A stretch of DNA of 64,000 nucleotides from Sandaracinaceae bacterium. Lineage in GTDB: Bacteria > Myxococcota_A > Polyangia > Polyangiales > Sandaracinaceae. Position numbers and translations under genes: made by a program. The DNA lies in contig JAVJQK010000115.1 in the NCBI GenBank assembly GCA_040218145.1, positions 23,452 through 87,451 of the forward strand, read 5' to 3'. This document shows, piece by piece, positions 8,152 through 17,787 of the stretch (positions within the stretch are counted from its first letter, which is position 1; every line of letters starts with the position of its first letter). The notes beneath the pieces are model-generated. The model saw only the letters and a list, made by a program, of their open reading frames with translations, was not told the DNA's origin and made no database searches.

Positions 8152-8880
8152 TCACAACCGCAGCCTCACCGCGAACGCGGGCGTCAGGACGAGCCCGTTG
8201 GCGTCGATTGCGTTATCACCCAGGTCGCCCGTCCAGAGCTCGTGATCCACGCCGAGCTCCATCATGACGTGGAAGCGCCGGAAGCCGACCGCGAGGCCGA
8301 TCACCCCCCCGGTGCGGAGGCCGGTGAGGCTCACGGGCAGCGCGCCGAGGTCGCCGCGGATGTGCTCGACAGTGATACGGGCGCCGATCCAGGCTTCGTA
8401 CAGGCTGAAGAGGTCGATCGCGAGCACGAGCGGGACGGTGCCGCCGAGCCGGACCGCGCTCGTGTCGTCGTGGGCGACGCCGACGTGGGGCGCGATGCCG
8501 AACAGGAGGCTCGCGGTGCCGAGGGGGAGCCGGCCGCGGAGGTGAGCCCGGGCGCTCGAGGCGGTCGCCTCCACGCCGAGGTCGGCGCGAGAGCCCAGCC
8601 CGTGGCGCACGAAGACGAGCGGCGTCGCGCCGCCCGGGGCGCCGAACGAGAGCGCCTGGTCGAGCTCCGCGCCGGGCTCACCCGGCGACACGGCGGCCGG
8701 GCTCAGGTCGCCGACCGGGATGCGATACGCCGCGCCCGTGGCCAGGTCCGTGCGACCCGTCGGCACGGTGCTCCCGCCCGCGAAGCTCGGCATGGCGGGC
8801 GCGCAGCCGAGCAGCAGAGAGAGCGAGGCGCCGAAAATGAAAACGGAGCGACCCGAGAGGATCGCTCCGTGAGCACGCAT
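8152..8880 (-). CDS. Outer-membrane-type lipoprotein
   Basis: 242 aa from ATG at 8880. The signal SVFIFGASLSLLLGCA gives a lipobox LLGC. The mature chain reads like amphipathic beta-strands separated by glycine turns (GVEATASSARAHLRGRLPLG, GVIGLAVGFRRFHVMMELGV) and ends AFAVRLRL, consistent with a beta-barrel or porin-like fold. It starts 10 bp after the ferredoxin stop, so the two may share a transcript, though no functional link is obvious. The open frame runs further upstream into the ferredoxin gene, which I take as noise. Confidence 0.65.
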   Translation of the reverse strand: MRAHGAILSGRSVFIFGASLSLLLGCAPAMPSFAGGSTVPTGRTDLATGAAYRIPVGDLSPAAVSPGEPGAELDQALSFGAPGGATPLVFVRHGLGSRADLGVEATASSARAHLRGRLPLGTASLLFGIAPHVGVAHDDTSAVRLGGTVPLVLAIDLFSLYEAWIGARITVEHIRGDLGALPVSLTGLRTGGVIGLAVGFRRFHVMMELGVDHELWTGDLGDNAIDANGLVLTPAFAVRLRL

Positions 8881-8890
8881 CAGCCGCGGC

Positions 8891-10031
<1,141 letters not shown>

Positions 10032-10161
10032 CTCGCCTCCTGCGACGAGATAGAGCAGTCCCCGTGCCACGGAGTGACCTCCCGACATCATTGAGGAAAC
10101 GGCGGACGCGTCCCGGTCGAGTATTCTCTCGGCAGCATCAGGTGCTGCTCGGAAGAGACTC

Positions 10162-11565
10162 TCAGAGCGTCGGGAGGCGCACGCGCTTCGGGCGCGGGTC
10201 GGCGCCGGGCGGCGGCTCGGGGAGGGTTCCGTCGGCCTCGTAGAGATCAGCCACCAGGTCGTACGCGGCGGACTTCGTCACGAACGCCTTGCGGACCTCG
10301 CCCGGCTGCGCGGTGCCGTTGGCCAGGTAGACCTTGCCGTCGATCTCGGGGGCCTGACCCCACCAGCGGCCCTCGAGGAGCAGCTCGGACTCGTCGCTGA
10401 TCCCTTCGACCAGGACCTCGACGTCGCGGCCCACCATCGCGTCCATCTTCCGCTTCGAGATGGGACGCTGGGCGGCCATGAGCTTGCGGTGCCGCGATGC
10501 GGCGACCTTCGGCGGGACCTGGGCGTCCATCGTGCCGCTCGCGGTGCCCTCTTCGACCGAGTAGCGGAAGACCCCGACCCGATCGAACTCGGCCCAGCGC
10601 ACGAACTCGAGCAGCTCCTCGAAGTCGGCGTCGCTCTCGCCGGGGTGCCCGACGATGAAGGCGGTGCGGAAGACGAGGTCGTCGATCTGCGTGCGCATCC
10701 GGTCGACCACGCGCCGCAGCCGCTCACCGCCGTGCCCGCGCTTCATGCGGCGCAGCATCGCGTCGGACGCGTGCTGGAGCGGCATGTCCACGTAGGGCAG
10801 GACCTTCGGGTGCTCGGCCAGCAGCGTGATCAGGCCGTCCTTGATCGTCTCGGGGTAGAGGTAGAACAGGCGCACCCAGCGCAGGCCGGGCACCTCGGCC
10901 ACCGCCTCGGCGAGCTTCGCCAGATCCGTGCCGTCCTTCAGGTCGCGGCCGTAGGCGATGGTGTCCTGGCTGATCAGGTTCACCTCCACCGTGCCGAGCT
11001 CGACCAGCCGCCGCACCTCCTCGACCACGTCCTCGACGCTCCGGCTGCGCTGCTTGCCGCGGAAGCTCGGGATGGTGCAAAACGCGCAAGACCGGTTGCA
11101 CCCCTCGGCGATCTTCACGTAGGCGCTGTGGTTCCCCTGGGACAGCCGCCGCGGATCGGTCGCGCGGAGCGTGTAGTCGGCCGGGTTGCCCACCATCATG
11201 CGGGGCGCGCCCGCGCGGTCGAGCACCTCGCCGAGCTTGAGCATGTCGCTCGAGCCGAGGAAGTGGTCCACCTCGGGCATCTCCGAGGCGAGCTCCTCCG
11301 GGTAGCGCTGCGAGAGGCAGCCAGCGACCACGAGCTTCTGGCAGGAGCCCGTCTGGCGCAGCTCGCCCATCTCGAGGATCGTGTTGACCGACTCCTCCTT
11401 GGCCTCGTCGATGAACCCGCAGGTGTTGACGACGATCACCTCGGCGTCCTCGGCGCGGTCCACCAGGCGGTACGCCCGCGTGTCCGACACGCCGAGCATC
11501 ACCTCGGTGTCCACCCGGTTCTTGGGGCAGCCGAGGGAGATGAAATGGATGGTCTTTTCGCTCAT
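10162..11565 (-). CDS. rimO: Ribosomal protein S12 methylthiotransferase RimO
   Basis: 467 aa from ATG at 11565. An N-terminal MTTase domain has SLGCPKNRVDTE (Cys13), NTCGFID (Cys49) and VAGCLSQRYPEEL (Cys83), which hold one [4Fe-4S] cluster. The radical SAM core has Cys156-x3-Cys160-x2-Cys163 (CNRSCAFCTIPSFRG), and a C-terminal TRAM domain is present. RimO adds a methylthio group to an aspartate of ribosomal protein S12. The LGCPKN signature and length match RimO rather than MiaB. The start lies 64 bp from the divergent SPASM radical SAM gene. Confidence 0.95.
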   Translation of the reverse strand: MSEKTIHFISLGCPKNRVDTEVMLGVSDTRAYRLVDRAEDAEVIVVNTCGFIDEAKEESVNTILEMGELRQTGSCQKLVVAGCLSQRYPEELASEMPEVDHFLGSSDMLKLGEVLDRAGAPRMMVGNPADYTLRATDPRRLSQGNHSAYVKIAEGCNRSCAFCTIPSFRGKQRSRSVEDVVEEVRRLVELGTVEVNLISQDTIAYGRDLKDGTDLAKLAEAVAEVPGLRWVRLFYLYPETIKDGLITLLAEHPKVLPYVDMPLQHASDAMLRRMKRGHGGERLRRVVDRMRTQIDDLVFRTAFIVGHPGESDADFEELLEFVRWAEFDRVGVFRYSVEEGTASGTMDAQVPPKVAASRHRKLMAAQRPISKRKMDAMVGRDVEVLVEGISDESELLLEGRWWGQAPEIDGKVYLANGTAQPGEVRKAFVTKSAAYDLVADLYEADGTLPEPPPGADPRPKRVRLPTL

Positions 11566-11616
11566 GCGCAGCGGGCCAACGTGACGCCGCACCCCGCACG
11601 GCGCAACCACTCGGTG

Positions 11617-11622
11617 TAGGCT
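11617..11622 (+). promoter_or_regulatory. -10-like TAGGCT before SPASM radical SAM gene
   Basis: TAGGCT ends 7 nt before ATG at 11630, with no Shine-Dalgarno between. It is one of the series of putative leaderless promoters in this window. Confidence 0.5.
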
Positions 11623-11629
11623 GGCCGGC

Positions 11630-12715
11630 ATGGGGAGCCGTCCGAAGAAGTACGCGTTGGCGATCGAGCTGACGAGCTACTGCAACCAGAAGTGTGGCTA
11701 CTGCTACAACGGCTGGCGCGACGACGGCGGCAAGTCGGTCGGGTCGCTGCCGCGGGACGAGCTGCTGACGCTGGTCGACCGCGCGCTGACCGAGGTCGAC
11801 TTCGACCACGTGACGCTCACCGGCGGAGAGCCCTTCGCGCGCAAGGACGTCTTCGACGTGCTCGACGTGGTGAAGGGGCACGGCAAGCGGGCGAAGATCA
11901 TTTCGAACGGCGGGCTGATCACCGACGCGCTCGCGGAGCGGCTCGCGCCCTATCGCCCCTACTTCGTGCAGATCACCCTCAACGGGATCGACAAAGAGAC
12001 GCACGAAGCGCACGTGGGGCCGGGCCACTGGGAGGTCACCCTCGAGGGCATCGAGGCCTGCCGCCGCGCGGGCGTGGTGCTCAGCGGCTGCGTGGTGGTG
12101 ACGCGCAAGAACGCGCACCAGGTCGGCGCCATCCTCGATCTCTGGCGCAGCCACGGCGTGACGAACATCGCGCTCAGCCGCTTCTCCCCCGCGGGCTACG
12201 CGTCGGAGCAGGTGGCGGAGCTGCTCTGCTCGCGCTCCGAGCTCATCGAGGCGCTGAGCCAGGCAGAAGAGCGCGGGCGCGACCACGGCATGCAGATCCA
12301 GGTCACGATGCCCACGCCGCAGTGCGTGATCGAGCACGCCGACTACCCGCACGTGACCTTCGGCGGCTGCCCCATCGGCACCGAGATGCAGGAGCTCGCG
12401 CTCGGCCCGGACGGCGGCCTGCGCAATTGCACCCTGCACGAGGAGGTCATCGGCAACGCCAAGGACGAGTCCTTCGCCGCCCTCGTGACCGCGCCCGCCG
12501 TCACCGCCTACCGCGACGTGACCGACGAGTTCTGCGAGCCCTGCCCGCTCAAGTCCTCGTGCCTCGGGGGCTGCGGCGCGGCCGCGCACTGGACGCTGGG
12601 GGAGGGCCGACGCCTCGACCCGTTCGTCGCGCAGCACGTCGACGAGGCCTTCGCCGAGCGCCTGAAGGGGCTGCGCGAGGGCGGGCTCATCGCCGCGGAG
12701 CGCCTGGTCCGATGA
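11630..12715 (+). CDS. SPASM-domain radical SAM protein
   Basis: 361 aa. The radical SAM cluster motif is Cys18-x3-Cys22-x2-Cys25 (CNQKCGYC), followed by GGEP at 65-68. The C-terminal SPASM region supplies six cysteines: 247 (GGCPIG), 267 (RNCTLHE), 302, 305, 311 and 315 (FCEPCPLKSSCLGGC). SPASM enzymes usually modify ribosomally made peptides or enzyme subunits through auxiliary [4Fe-4S] clusters. The stop overlaps the start of the next gene (ATGA), so it acts with a B12-type radical SAM/methyltransferase fusion. The substrate is unknown; no classic precursor peptide lies immediately beside it. Confidence 0.9.
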   Translation: MGSRPKKYALAIELTSYCNQKCGYCYNGWRDDGGKSVGSLPRDELLTLVDRALTEVDFDHVTLTGGEPFARKDVFDVLDVVKGHGKRAKIISNGGLITDALAERLAPYRPYFVQITLNGIDKETHEAHVGPGHWEVTLEGIEACRRAGVVLSGCVVVTRKNAHQVGAILDLWRSHGVTNIALSRFSPAGYASEQVAELLCSRSELIEALSQAEERGRDHGMQIQVTMPTPQCVIEHADYPHVTFGGCPIGTEMQELALGPDGGLRNCTLHEEVIGNAKDESFAALVTAPAVTAYRDVTDEFCEPCPLKSSCLGGCGAAAHWTLGEGRRLDPFVAQHVDEAFAERLKGLREGGLIAAERLVR

Positions 12716-14892
12716 CCCGCGTGCTGCTGCTGTGGCCGGGCTGCGAGGGCCCGGCGAGCGGCAACTTCGGGGTGCCGCAGCTCGTCCTGATGGCGACGCA
12801 CGCGCGCCGCGAGACCGGCGCCCACGTCGAGATCGTCGACCTCGCGGCCGAGCGCTACTTCGGGCCCGTGGACGTCGCGAAGCTCTTCGAGGGCTGGGAC
12901 GTCATCGCCTTCAGCGTCTACTCCAGCTTCGATCACCTCAAGTGCATGGCGCTCGCGGAGCTGGCCCGGCAGCAGAGCCCCGACGCGGTGATCATGGCGG
13001 GCGGCTACCACGCGAGCGCGCGCCCCACCGAGCAGGTCTTCGACGGCTCCCCCTACGACGTCTGCGTGGTGGGCGAAGGCGAGCTGGCCTTGGTCGAGGT
13101 CATCGAGTCGGTCGAGGGCGGCGCGCCGCTCAGGCAGACGATCCTCGCGAGCAACCCGGTGACCGACCTGGACTCGCTCCCGCCGAGCGACTGGAGCTAC
13201 CTCGACCGCTACCGCCCCATCGCGCGCAAGGTCGCCTCGCAGGCCCAGGTCTATCTCTCGCGCGGCTGCCCGTTCGACTGCGCCTTCTGCATGGAGCGCG
13301 CAAAACGCGAGGTCAGCTGGCGCAGCCTCTCGGTCGAGCGCGCGGTGCACGAGGTGGTCTCGCTCCACCGCTACCTCGATCTGCGGGGCTGGACGCTCTA
13401 CGTGGCCGACGCGCTCTTCGGCATGAAGAAGAGCTGGCGGCGCGAGTTCCTGGCCGCGCTCGCGCGTGAGCAGGTCCCGGTCGACAAGCTCTGGCTGCTC
13501 ATCCGCGTCGATCTCGTCGAGGACGAAGACCTGCGGCTCTTCGCGGACGCCAACTGCGGCCTCGGCTTCGGGCTCGAGTCGGGCGACCCGCAGCTCTTGG
13601 CCACCATTCGCAAGGCGGGCCGGCTCGACACCTACCTCGACCGCATGAAGGAGGTCAGCGCCTGGGCGCGCACCCATGACGTGCCGTGGGGCGCCAACAT
13701 CATCTGCGGCCACCCCGGCGAGACGCCCGGCACGATGGAGCGGAGCGCGGCGTACATGCGCGAGCTCTTCCTCGACCCGAAGGGCGTGACCGGCTTTCTG
13801 AGCGTCGACCCGTTCCGGCTCTACCCCGGCTCGCCGATCGACACCGAGCGGCGGCAGTGGGAGCAGCGCTTCGGCACCGTCTTCCATCGGCCTTCGTGGT
13901 GGGACGACGGCGATCAGGAGTTCCTCGCGGAGTGGGTCGACCCGAGCGCGGAGCTCGACTGGCGCACGCGGACGCGGCTTCAGCACGAGCTCTACGGCCC
14001 GATCCTCCGCCGCATCGAGGACAACTTCGTCTACCGCGGCCCGGCCCGTGAGTACTTCCTGCGCGCGGTGCGCGACCAGGTGCAGCAGTCCGAGCCGCGG
14101 ACCCGCGTGCACTACCTCGGGCGCTACTACGCCTGGCTCCGCTACCTCGGCTTCCGCGAGAAGGCGGAGCAGCTCATGCGCGACGACGCGAAGCTCACCG
14201 AGCTGACCCGCCGACGCCGCGTCGCCTGGCGCCCGACGGTCGCGGAGCGCGCGCAGCTCGCGCCCGACGACCCTTTCCTCGACGTCATCGAGCGCGTGCC
14301 GCGCGAGCGCTTCGTGCCCGTCGATCAGATCGCGGAGTCGACGCGCGACGAGGCGATCCACCTCGACGACAGCGGCGCCGCCACCGTCAGCGCCATGCAC
14401 GCCTACGCGCGCTCGTTCTCGCTGCTCCGGATCGAGGCGGGCATGACCGTGCTCGACCTCGGCGGCGGGACGGGGTACGGCGCGGCGATCCTCGCGGAGC
14501 TCGTCGGAGAGGCGGGGCGGGTGATCAGCGTGGAGCTGGACCCAGCCCTCAGCGCGCGCGCTCGGGCGCTCTGCCCCTCGAACGTCGTCTGCGTCTGCGG
14601 CGACGCGACCGACCCCGCGCGCTGGGAAGTCGACCCTTCCACCATCGACGCCGTCACGGTCGGCTTCGCGCTGCCGTCCATCCCCGCGTCGTGGTCATCC
14701 GCGCTGCGCCCGGGGACGCGCCTGGCCGTCCCCGTCGGTGAAGGCGACGCGCAGCGCCTCCAGCTCGTGACCGTGGGCGGGGAGACGCGGACGCTCGAGC
14801 CGGTGCGCTACGTGCCGATGCGTCGGACCGTGCCCGCGCGCGCTGCGCCCACGAAGGCCCGCGCGAAGGCGCGCCTGCCGCTCGTGGACTGA
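12712..14892 (+). CDS. B12-binding radical SAM protein fused to protein-isoaspartate methyltransferase-like domain
   Basis: 726 aa from ATG at 12712 (ATGA overlap). Residues 1-135 resemble a cobalamin-binding Rossmann domain (NFGVPQLVLMATHAR, VIMAGGYHASARPTE, VVGEGELAL). The radical SAM core follows with Cys186-x3-Cys190-x2-Cys193 (CPFDCAFC). After an alpha-helical region, residues about 516-726 match PCMT/PIMT: DPFLDVIERVPRERFVP, a TVS motif near 558, SAM motif LDLGGGTGYG (581-590) and late VPVGEGDAQRLQLVT. PIMT homologues methylate aspartates, including in lanthipeptide, lasso and graspetide pathways. Fusion to a B12 radical SAM enzyme is unusual, and a peptide-tailoring role is inferred. 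Confidence 0.85.
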   Translation: MTRVLLLWPGCEGPASGNFGVPQLVLMATHARRETGAHVEIVDLAAERYFGPVDVAKLFEGWDVIAFSVYSSFDHLKCMALAELARQQSPDAVIMAGGYHASARPTEQVFDGSPYDVCVVGEGELALVEVIESVEGGAPLRQTILASNPVTDLDSLPPSDWSYLDRYRPIARKVASQAQVYLSRGCPFDCAFCMERAKREVSWRSLSVERAVHEVVSLHRYLDLRGWTLYVADALFGMKKSWRREFLAALAREQVPVDKLWLLIRVDLVEDEDLRLFADANCGLGFGLESGDPQLLATIRKAGRLDTYLDRMKEVSAWARTHDVPWGANIICGHPGETPGTMERSAAYMRELFLDPKGVTGFLSVDPFRLYPGSPIDTERRQWEQRFGTVFHRPSWWDDGDQEFLAEWVDPSAELDWRTRTRLQHELYGPILRRIEDNFVYRGPAREYFLRAVRDQVQQSEPRTRVHYLGRYYAWLRYLGFREKAEQLMRDDAKLTELTRRRRVAWRPTVAERAQLAPDDPFLDVIERVPRERFVPVDQIAESTRDEAIHLDDSGAATVSAMHAYARSFSLLRIEAGMTVLDLGGGTGYGAAILAELVGEAGRVISVELDPALSARARALCPSNVVCVCGDATDPARWEVDPSTIDAVTVGFALPSIPASWSSALRPGTRLAVPVGEGDAQRLQLVTVGGETRTLEPVRYVPMRRTVPARAAPTKARAKARLPLVD

Positions 14893-14894
14893 GC

Positions 14895-14943
14895 ACGGCT
14901 CGGAGCTCCGCGCGCACGCAGCGGAGCTCGTCCCGCGAGCCGT
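14895..14943. terminator. Large hairpin between convergent genes
   Basis: Two stacked stems (8 bp ACGGCTCG and 9 bp GAGCTCCGC, each with its complement) enclose a 9-nt loop, with a 6-nt bulge on the 3' side. It sits directly after the stop at 14892 and before the stop of the opposing gene at 14971. No T run follows, so a GC-type bidirectional terminator is a reasonable but unproven reading. Confidence 0.5.
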
Positions 14944-14970
14944 CGTACGCCCGGGAGGGCTGCGTTGCGC

Positions 14971-15846
14971 TCAGAGCTGGGCGAAGACGGATGCGCGCTC
15001 CGATGGCGCGTCGATCAGCTGCGCGGCCGCGCGCGCTTCACAGAGGCCGAGGGCCCTCGCCTGCGTGACGAGCGGCGCCAGATCGAGCCCCGCGAGCCAG
15101 CTTGCGTGCGCGTCGCGGAGAGCGTCGCTCGCGTCCGCGAGCTGACGGGCGACGGCCGAGAGCGCGCTCCACTCGGCGCGCACGTAGTCGCCGCTCTCCC
15201 GCCGGCCCGCGTCACGGACCATCGCCTCGTGCATGGCGAGCACGGCGGGGCTCTCCGGCGCGAGCCCGCTCCAGTCGTCCGGCACGCCCACGAGCACGCG
15301 CCGCTCGAACGCCCGGCCGCGCGCGCCCAGGGACCAGACCAGCTCCACGTCGGCGCCCTGCAGCGCGGGGCACCGCTCTCTCGCCTCGGCCATCGGCGCG
15401 CGGAGCCGCTCGAGCCGCTCGAGACACGAGGCCAGCAGCTCGCGGTGCCAGGCGGTCGCGAAGGCGGGGGCGGCGAGGGAGATCGCGGCGCGGAGCAGCT
15501 CCACGTGCTTCGCGTCTCGCACGCGGGCCAGGACGCGCGCGTCGGCCACGTCGCCGTCGCTCAGCTCGGTCATCGCGAGCGCGGCCGTCGCGCGGAGCTG
15601 CGCGACGTCGCCGTAGAGCTCGGGCAAGAGCTGCAGGTCGAGTGAGGCGTCCCCGCGGGCGAGCGCGACGATCGTCTCCGCGTCGCGCGCGATGGGCTCC
15701 CAGGCCATCCCGGGCAGGGTCGCCCGGAGCCACGCGAGGTAGCGCGCGTCGGACAGGCGCTCCGGGCCAGGGAGAGGCAGAAACGTCAGGGCGTGGCAGC
15801 AGAGCTGGGTGTAGTCGTTCGCGACGCGGAGCACGGGAGCGGTCAC
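14971..15846 (-). CDS. Unknown alpha-helical protein
   Basis: 291 aa from GTG at 15846, which overlaps the stop of the small lipoprotein gene upstream (GTGA). The chain is Ala/Leu/Glu-rich and almost entirely helical, with no membrane segment or signal peptide. Recognisable pieces are NDYTQLCCHALTFLPLPG at the N-terminus and a long run of helical hairpins reminiscent of HEAT or TPR-like arrays (ALMTELSDGDVADARVLARV). No catalytic motif is seen. Coupling to the Pro/Cys-rich small lipoprotein suggests a joint role, and the pair faces the radical SAM operon. Confidence 0.7.
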   Translation of the reverse strand: MTAPVLRVANDYTQLCCHALTFLPLPGPERLSDARYLAWLRATLPGMAWEPIARDAETIVALARGDASLDLQLLPELYGDVAQLRATAALAMTELSDGDVADARVLARVRDAKHVELLRAAISLAAPAFATAWHRELLASCLERLERLRAPMAEARERCPALQGADVELVWSLGARGRAFERRVLVGVPDDWSGLAPESPAVLAMHEAMVRDAGRRESGDYVRAEWSALSAVARQLADASDALRDAHASWLAGLDLAPLVTQARALGLCEARAAAQLIDAPSERASVFAQL

Positions 15847-16127
15847 TCGGGAGGCGCAGGAGGGACGGGGTCGTCGTCGGTGTCGATCTCGCCCCTCTCC
15901 GGCGCGGGCTCTGCCTCCCCGGTCGGCTCGGGGGGCATCGGCGGGCTCAGACAGGGCATCGGCGGCGAGGGGTCGCCTTCGTCGGGCTGGACGATCGGTG
16001 GCTCGAGGCAGACGGTCGGGCCGGGCGCCTCGTCACACGCGGCCGCGGCGAGCCCCGAGAGCGCGAGGCCGATCAGGCGGCTCCGACGCGCGAGGATGGC
16101 GGCGCGGTCCTCGTCGTCCGACGACAT
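15843..16127 (-). CDS. Small Pro/Cys-rich lipoprotein
   Basis: 94 aa from ATG at 16127. Upstream in-frame codons exist, but a TACCGT -10-like box 7 nt before this ATG supports it. The N-terminus is hydrophilic (MSSDDEDRAAILARRSRL), then a short hydrophobic stretch ends in AAAC (Cys31), a lipobox. The mature part is low-complexity and repeats the motif (V/M)PCL(S/E)PP: VCLEPPIV and MPCLSPPMPPEP, followed by acidic Pro-rich sequence. It could be a surface lipoprotein or, given two peptide-tailoring-type enzymes nearby, a modified peptide substrate (speculative). Confidence 0.65.
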   Translation of the reverse strand: MSSDDEDRAAILARRSRLIGLALSGLAAAACDEAPGPTVCLEPPIVQPDEGDPSPPMPCLSPPMPPEPTGEAEPAPERGEIDTDDDPVPPAPPE

Positions 16128-16134
16128 GGCGCAT

Positions 16135-16140
16135 ACGGTA
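16135..16140 (-). promoter_or_regulatory. -10-like TACCGT before small lipoprotein gene
   Basis: TACCGT on the minus strand ends 7 nt before the ATG at 16127 with no intervening Shine-Dalgarno, which suggests a leaderless transcript starting inside the short gap after the M28 peptidase gene. Confidence 0.4.
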
Positions 16141-16150
16141 AACGAGACCC

Positions 16151-17713
16151 TCACCACGCGTCCACGCTGCGACGCGCCTGCTCGTACCAGGATCGCCACG
16201 CGTCCAGGACGCGCGCCTCCTCGGCCTGCGTCGAGCGGCCCTCGCGCACCCAGCTCGACGCGGTCTCTCGCAGCTCGCGCATCCGTTGCCGCTCGCCCGC
16301 GTCGAGCGCCGCGCGCAGCGTCTCCCGGTCGTCGCTCGCCATCGTGATCGCCGCCGCGCCGAACACCGCCGCGACGCGGCGCATCTCGCGCCCGCTGACG
16401 CGATCGAAGCGGTCTCGTGTCGTGTGGTAGGCGTCGTCGGTGAAGTGCCAGCCGAGCGCCGCGGGGAGCCCGCGGTCGAGGAAGGGAACGTGGTCACTGC
16501 CGCCTTCGAACGGGTTCGTGCGCCAGCGCCAGGGCCCGTCCAGCGCGGCCACCGCGCCCGCGGACGCGGCGAGCAGATCGTCGAGGAAGTGACCGCGCAG
16601 ATCTTCCTCGCGCAGCTCGGTCGCGCCCCACTCGGTGTGCGCGTCGGGGGGGCGCAGCCAGATGGCGCCGGGGTCCGGCATGCGCTCGATGAGAAACGGC
16701 GCGCCCGTCTCCTCCGGATCGATGCCCACCATGTCCAGCACGAGCCCGGCCGCGACGGGAACGGGCGGCGCCTCGAGCCACGCGCGCGAGACCTCCATCT
16801 CCTGGCCCCAGAGGAAGACCAGCGTGCGCCGCATGGATCGACCCCGCAGCGCGAGGGCCAGCTCGGCCAGCGTGGCGACGCCAGACGCGTTGTCGTTCGC
16901 GCCCGGCTCGTCCGCGTGGGCGACGAACACGATCGCGCCCGCGTCGGGATCGCGCCCCGGGATCCGGGCTTCGAGGGCGGTGGCGCGTGAGGAGCCTCGC
17001 GCGACCTCGATGTCCACCCGCACGCGCGCGGCCTCGGTCTCGGTCGCCACACGGAGCGCGCGGTGATCCGCGTCGGAGAGCGAGAAGCCGAACGCGGGCG
17101 CCTCGTGCTCGGGCAGGTAACCGAACTGCGCGCTCTCCGGGTAGCGATCGGGCGCGTGGTACGGCTCGAGGTTGCGCACGAGCAGGCCCACCGCGCCGCT
17201 CGGCGCCACCAGCTCTTCGAAGAGCGCGCGGGGCGAGCCCTCGCCCAGGATCACCTTGCCGCGCGCGTCGAGCCCCTCGCGCACGTCCTCGGCCCGGACC
17301 ACCTCGAGCTCCCCGTGGAGAGTATCCGAGCCGACGAGCAGGGTCGCGCGGTCCACGCCCGTCTCGTCTTCGAACGCGATCAGCGGCGCGCCGTTCAGGG
17401 TCAGGCGCGCGGCGCGCGGCGTCCACGTCGGCCGCTCCGGGCCCAGCTCCAGGCGACGCACGTCCGCGCCGTCGAAGCCGCCGCGGAGCAGCTCGGTCTG
17501 CACGCGCTCGAGCGTCTTCTGGTAGCCCTCGTTGCCGCGCACGCGAAAGAAACGGTCGACGTAGCGCACCGTCTCGAGCGCGGCGTCGGGGCGGAAGGCC
17601 GCGTGGACCTCGGCCGCGCGCGTGGCCAGGTGATCGGTGGGCGCGGTCGTCGCGCGTGGGGGCGCCGAGCAGGCGAGCACGAAGAGCCAGGCGAGGGCCA
17701 ACGAGTGACGCAC
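16151..17713 (-). CDS. M28-family metallopeptidase, lipoprotein
   Basis: 520 aa from GTG at 17713. LAWLFVLAC gives a lipoprotein signal (Cys15). Residues about 160-240 look like a PA-type insert, and the catalytic M28 region follows: HADEPGANDNASGVATL (metal ligands His266 and Asp274, with Asp268), WGQEME (Glu305/307), LVLDMVGID, and HFTDDAYHTTRD for the last His. M28 enzymes are di-zinc aminopeptidases or carboxypeptidases, and this one is probably outer-membrane anchored. The usual EE pair is replaced by QEME, so activity should be treated with some caution. Confidence 0.88.
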   Translation of the reverse strand: MRHSLALAWLFVLACSAPPRATTAPTDHLATRAAEVHAAFRPDAALETVRYVDRFFRVRGNEGYQKTLERVQTELLRGGFDGADVRRLELGPERPTWTPRAARLTLNGAPLIAFEDETGVDRATLLVGSDTLHGELEVVRAEDVREGLDARGKVILGEGSPRALFEELVAPSGAVGLLVRNLEPYHAPDRYPESAQFGYLPEHEAPAFGFSLSDADHRALRVATETEAARVRVDIEVARGSSRATALEARIPGRDPDAGAIVFVAHADEPGANDNASGVATLAELALALRGRSMRRTLVFLWGQEMEVSRAWLEAPPVPVAAGLVLDMVGIDPEETGAPFLIERMPDPGAIWLRPPDAHTEWGATELREEDLRGHFLDDLLAASAGAVAALDGPWRWRTNPFEGGSDHVPFLDRGLPAALGWHFTDDAYHTTRDRFDRVSGREMRRVAAVFGAAAITMASDDRETLRAALDAGERQRMRELRETASSWVREGRSTQAEEARVLDAWRSWYEQARRSVDAW

Positions 17714-17719
17714 GCGCGG

Positions 17720-17725
17720 ACCCTA
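17720..17725 (-). promoter_or_regulatory. -10-like TAGGGT before M28 peptidase gene
   Basis: TAGGGT on the minus strand ends 6 nt before GTG at 17713; no ribosome-binding site fits between. Confidence 0.45.
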
Positions 17726-17787
17726 GCAGGGACGGGGCCGCGCTTTCGCTTCCGCCGCGGGCCCGTCGGTGCTAACTGCCCCGCCCG

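Noticed and set aside
11692..12711. Long N-terminal extension of the B12 radical SAM gene in the same frame
   Set aside because: It is an Arg/Ala-rich shadow of the SPASM gene. The B12 domain begins at the ATG at 12712, which overlaps the previous stop.
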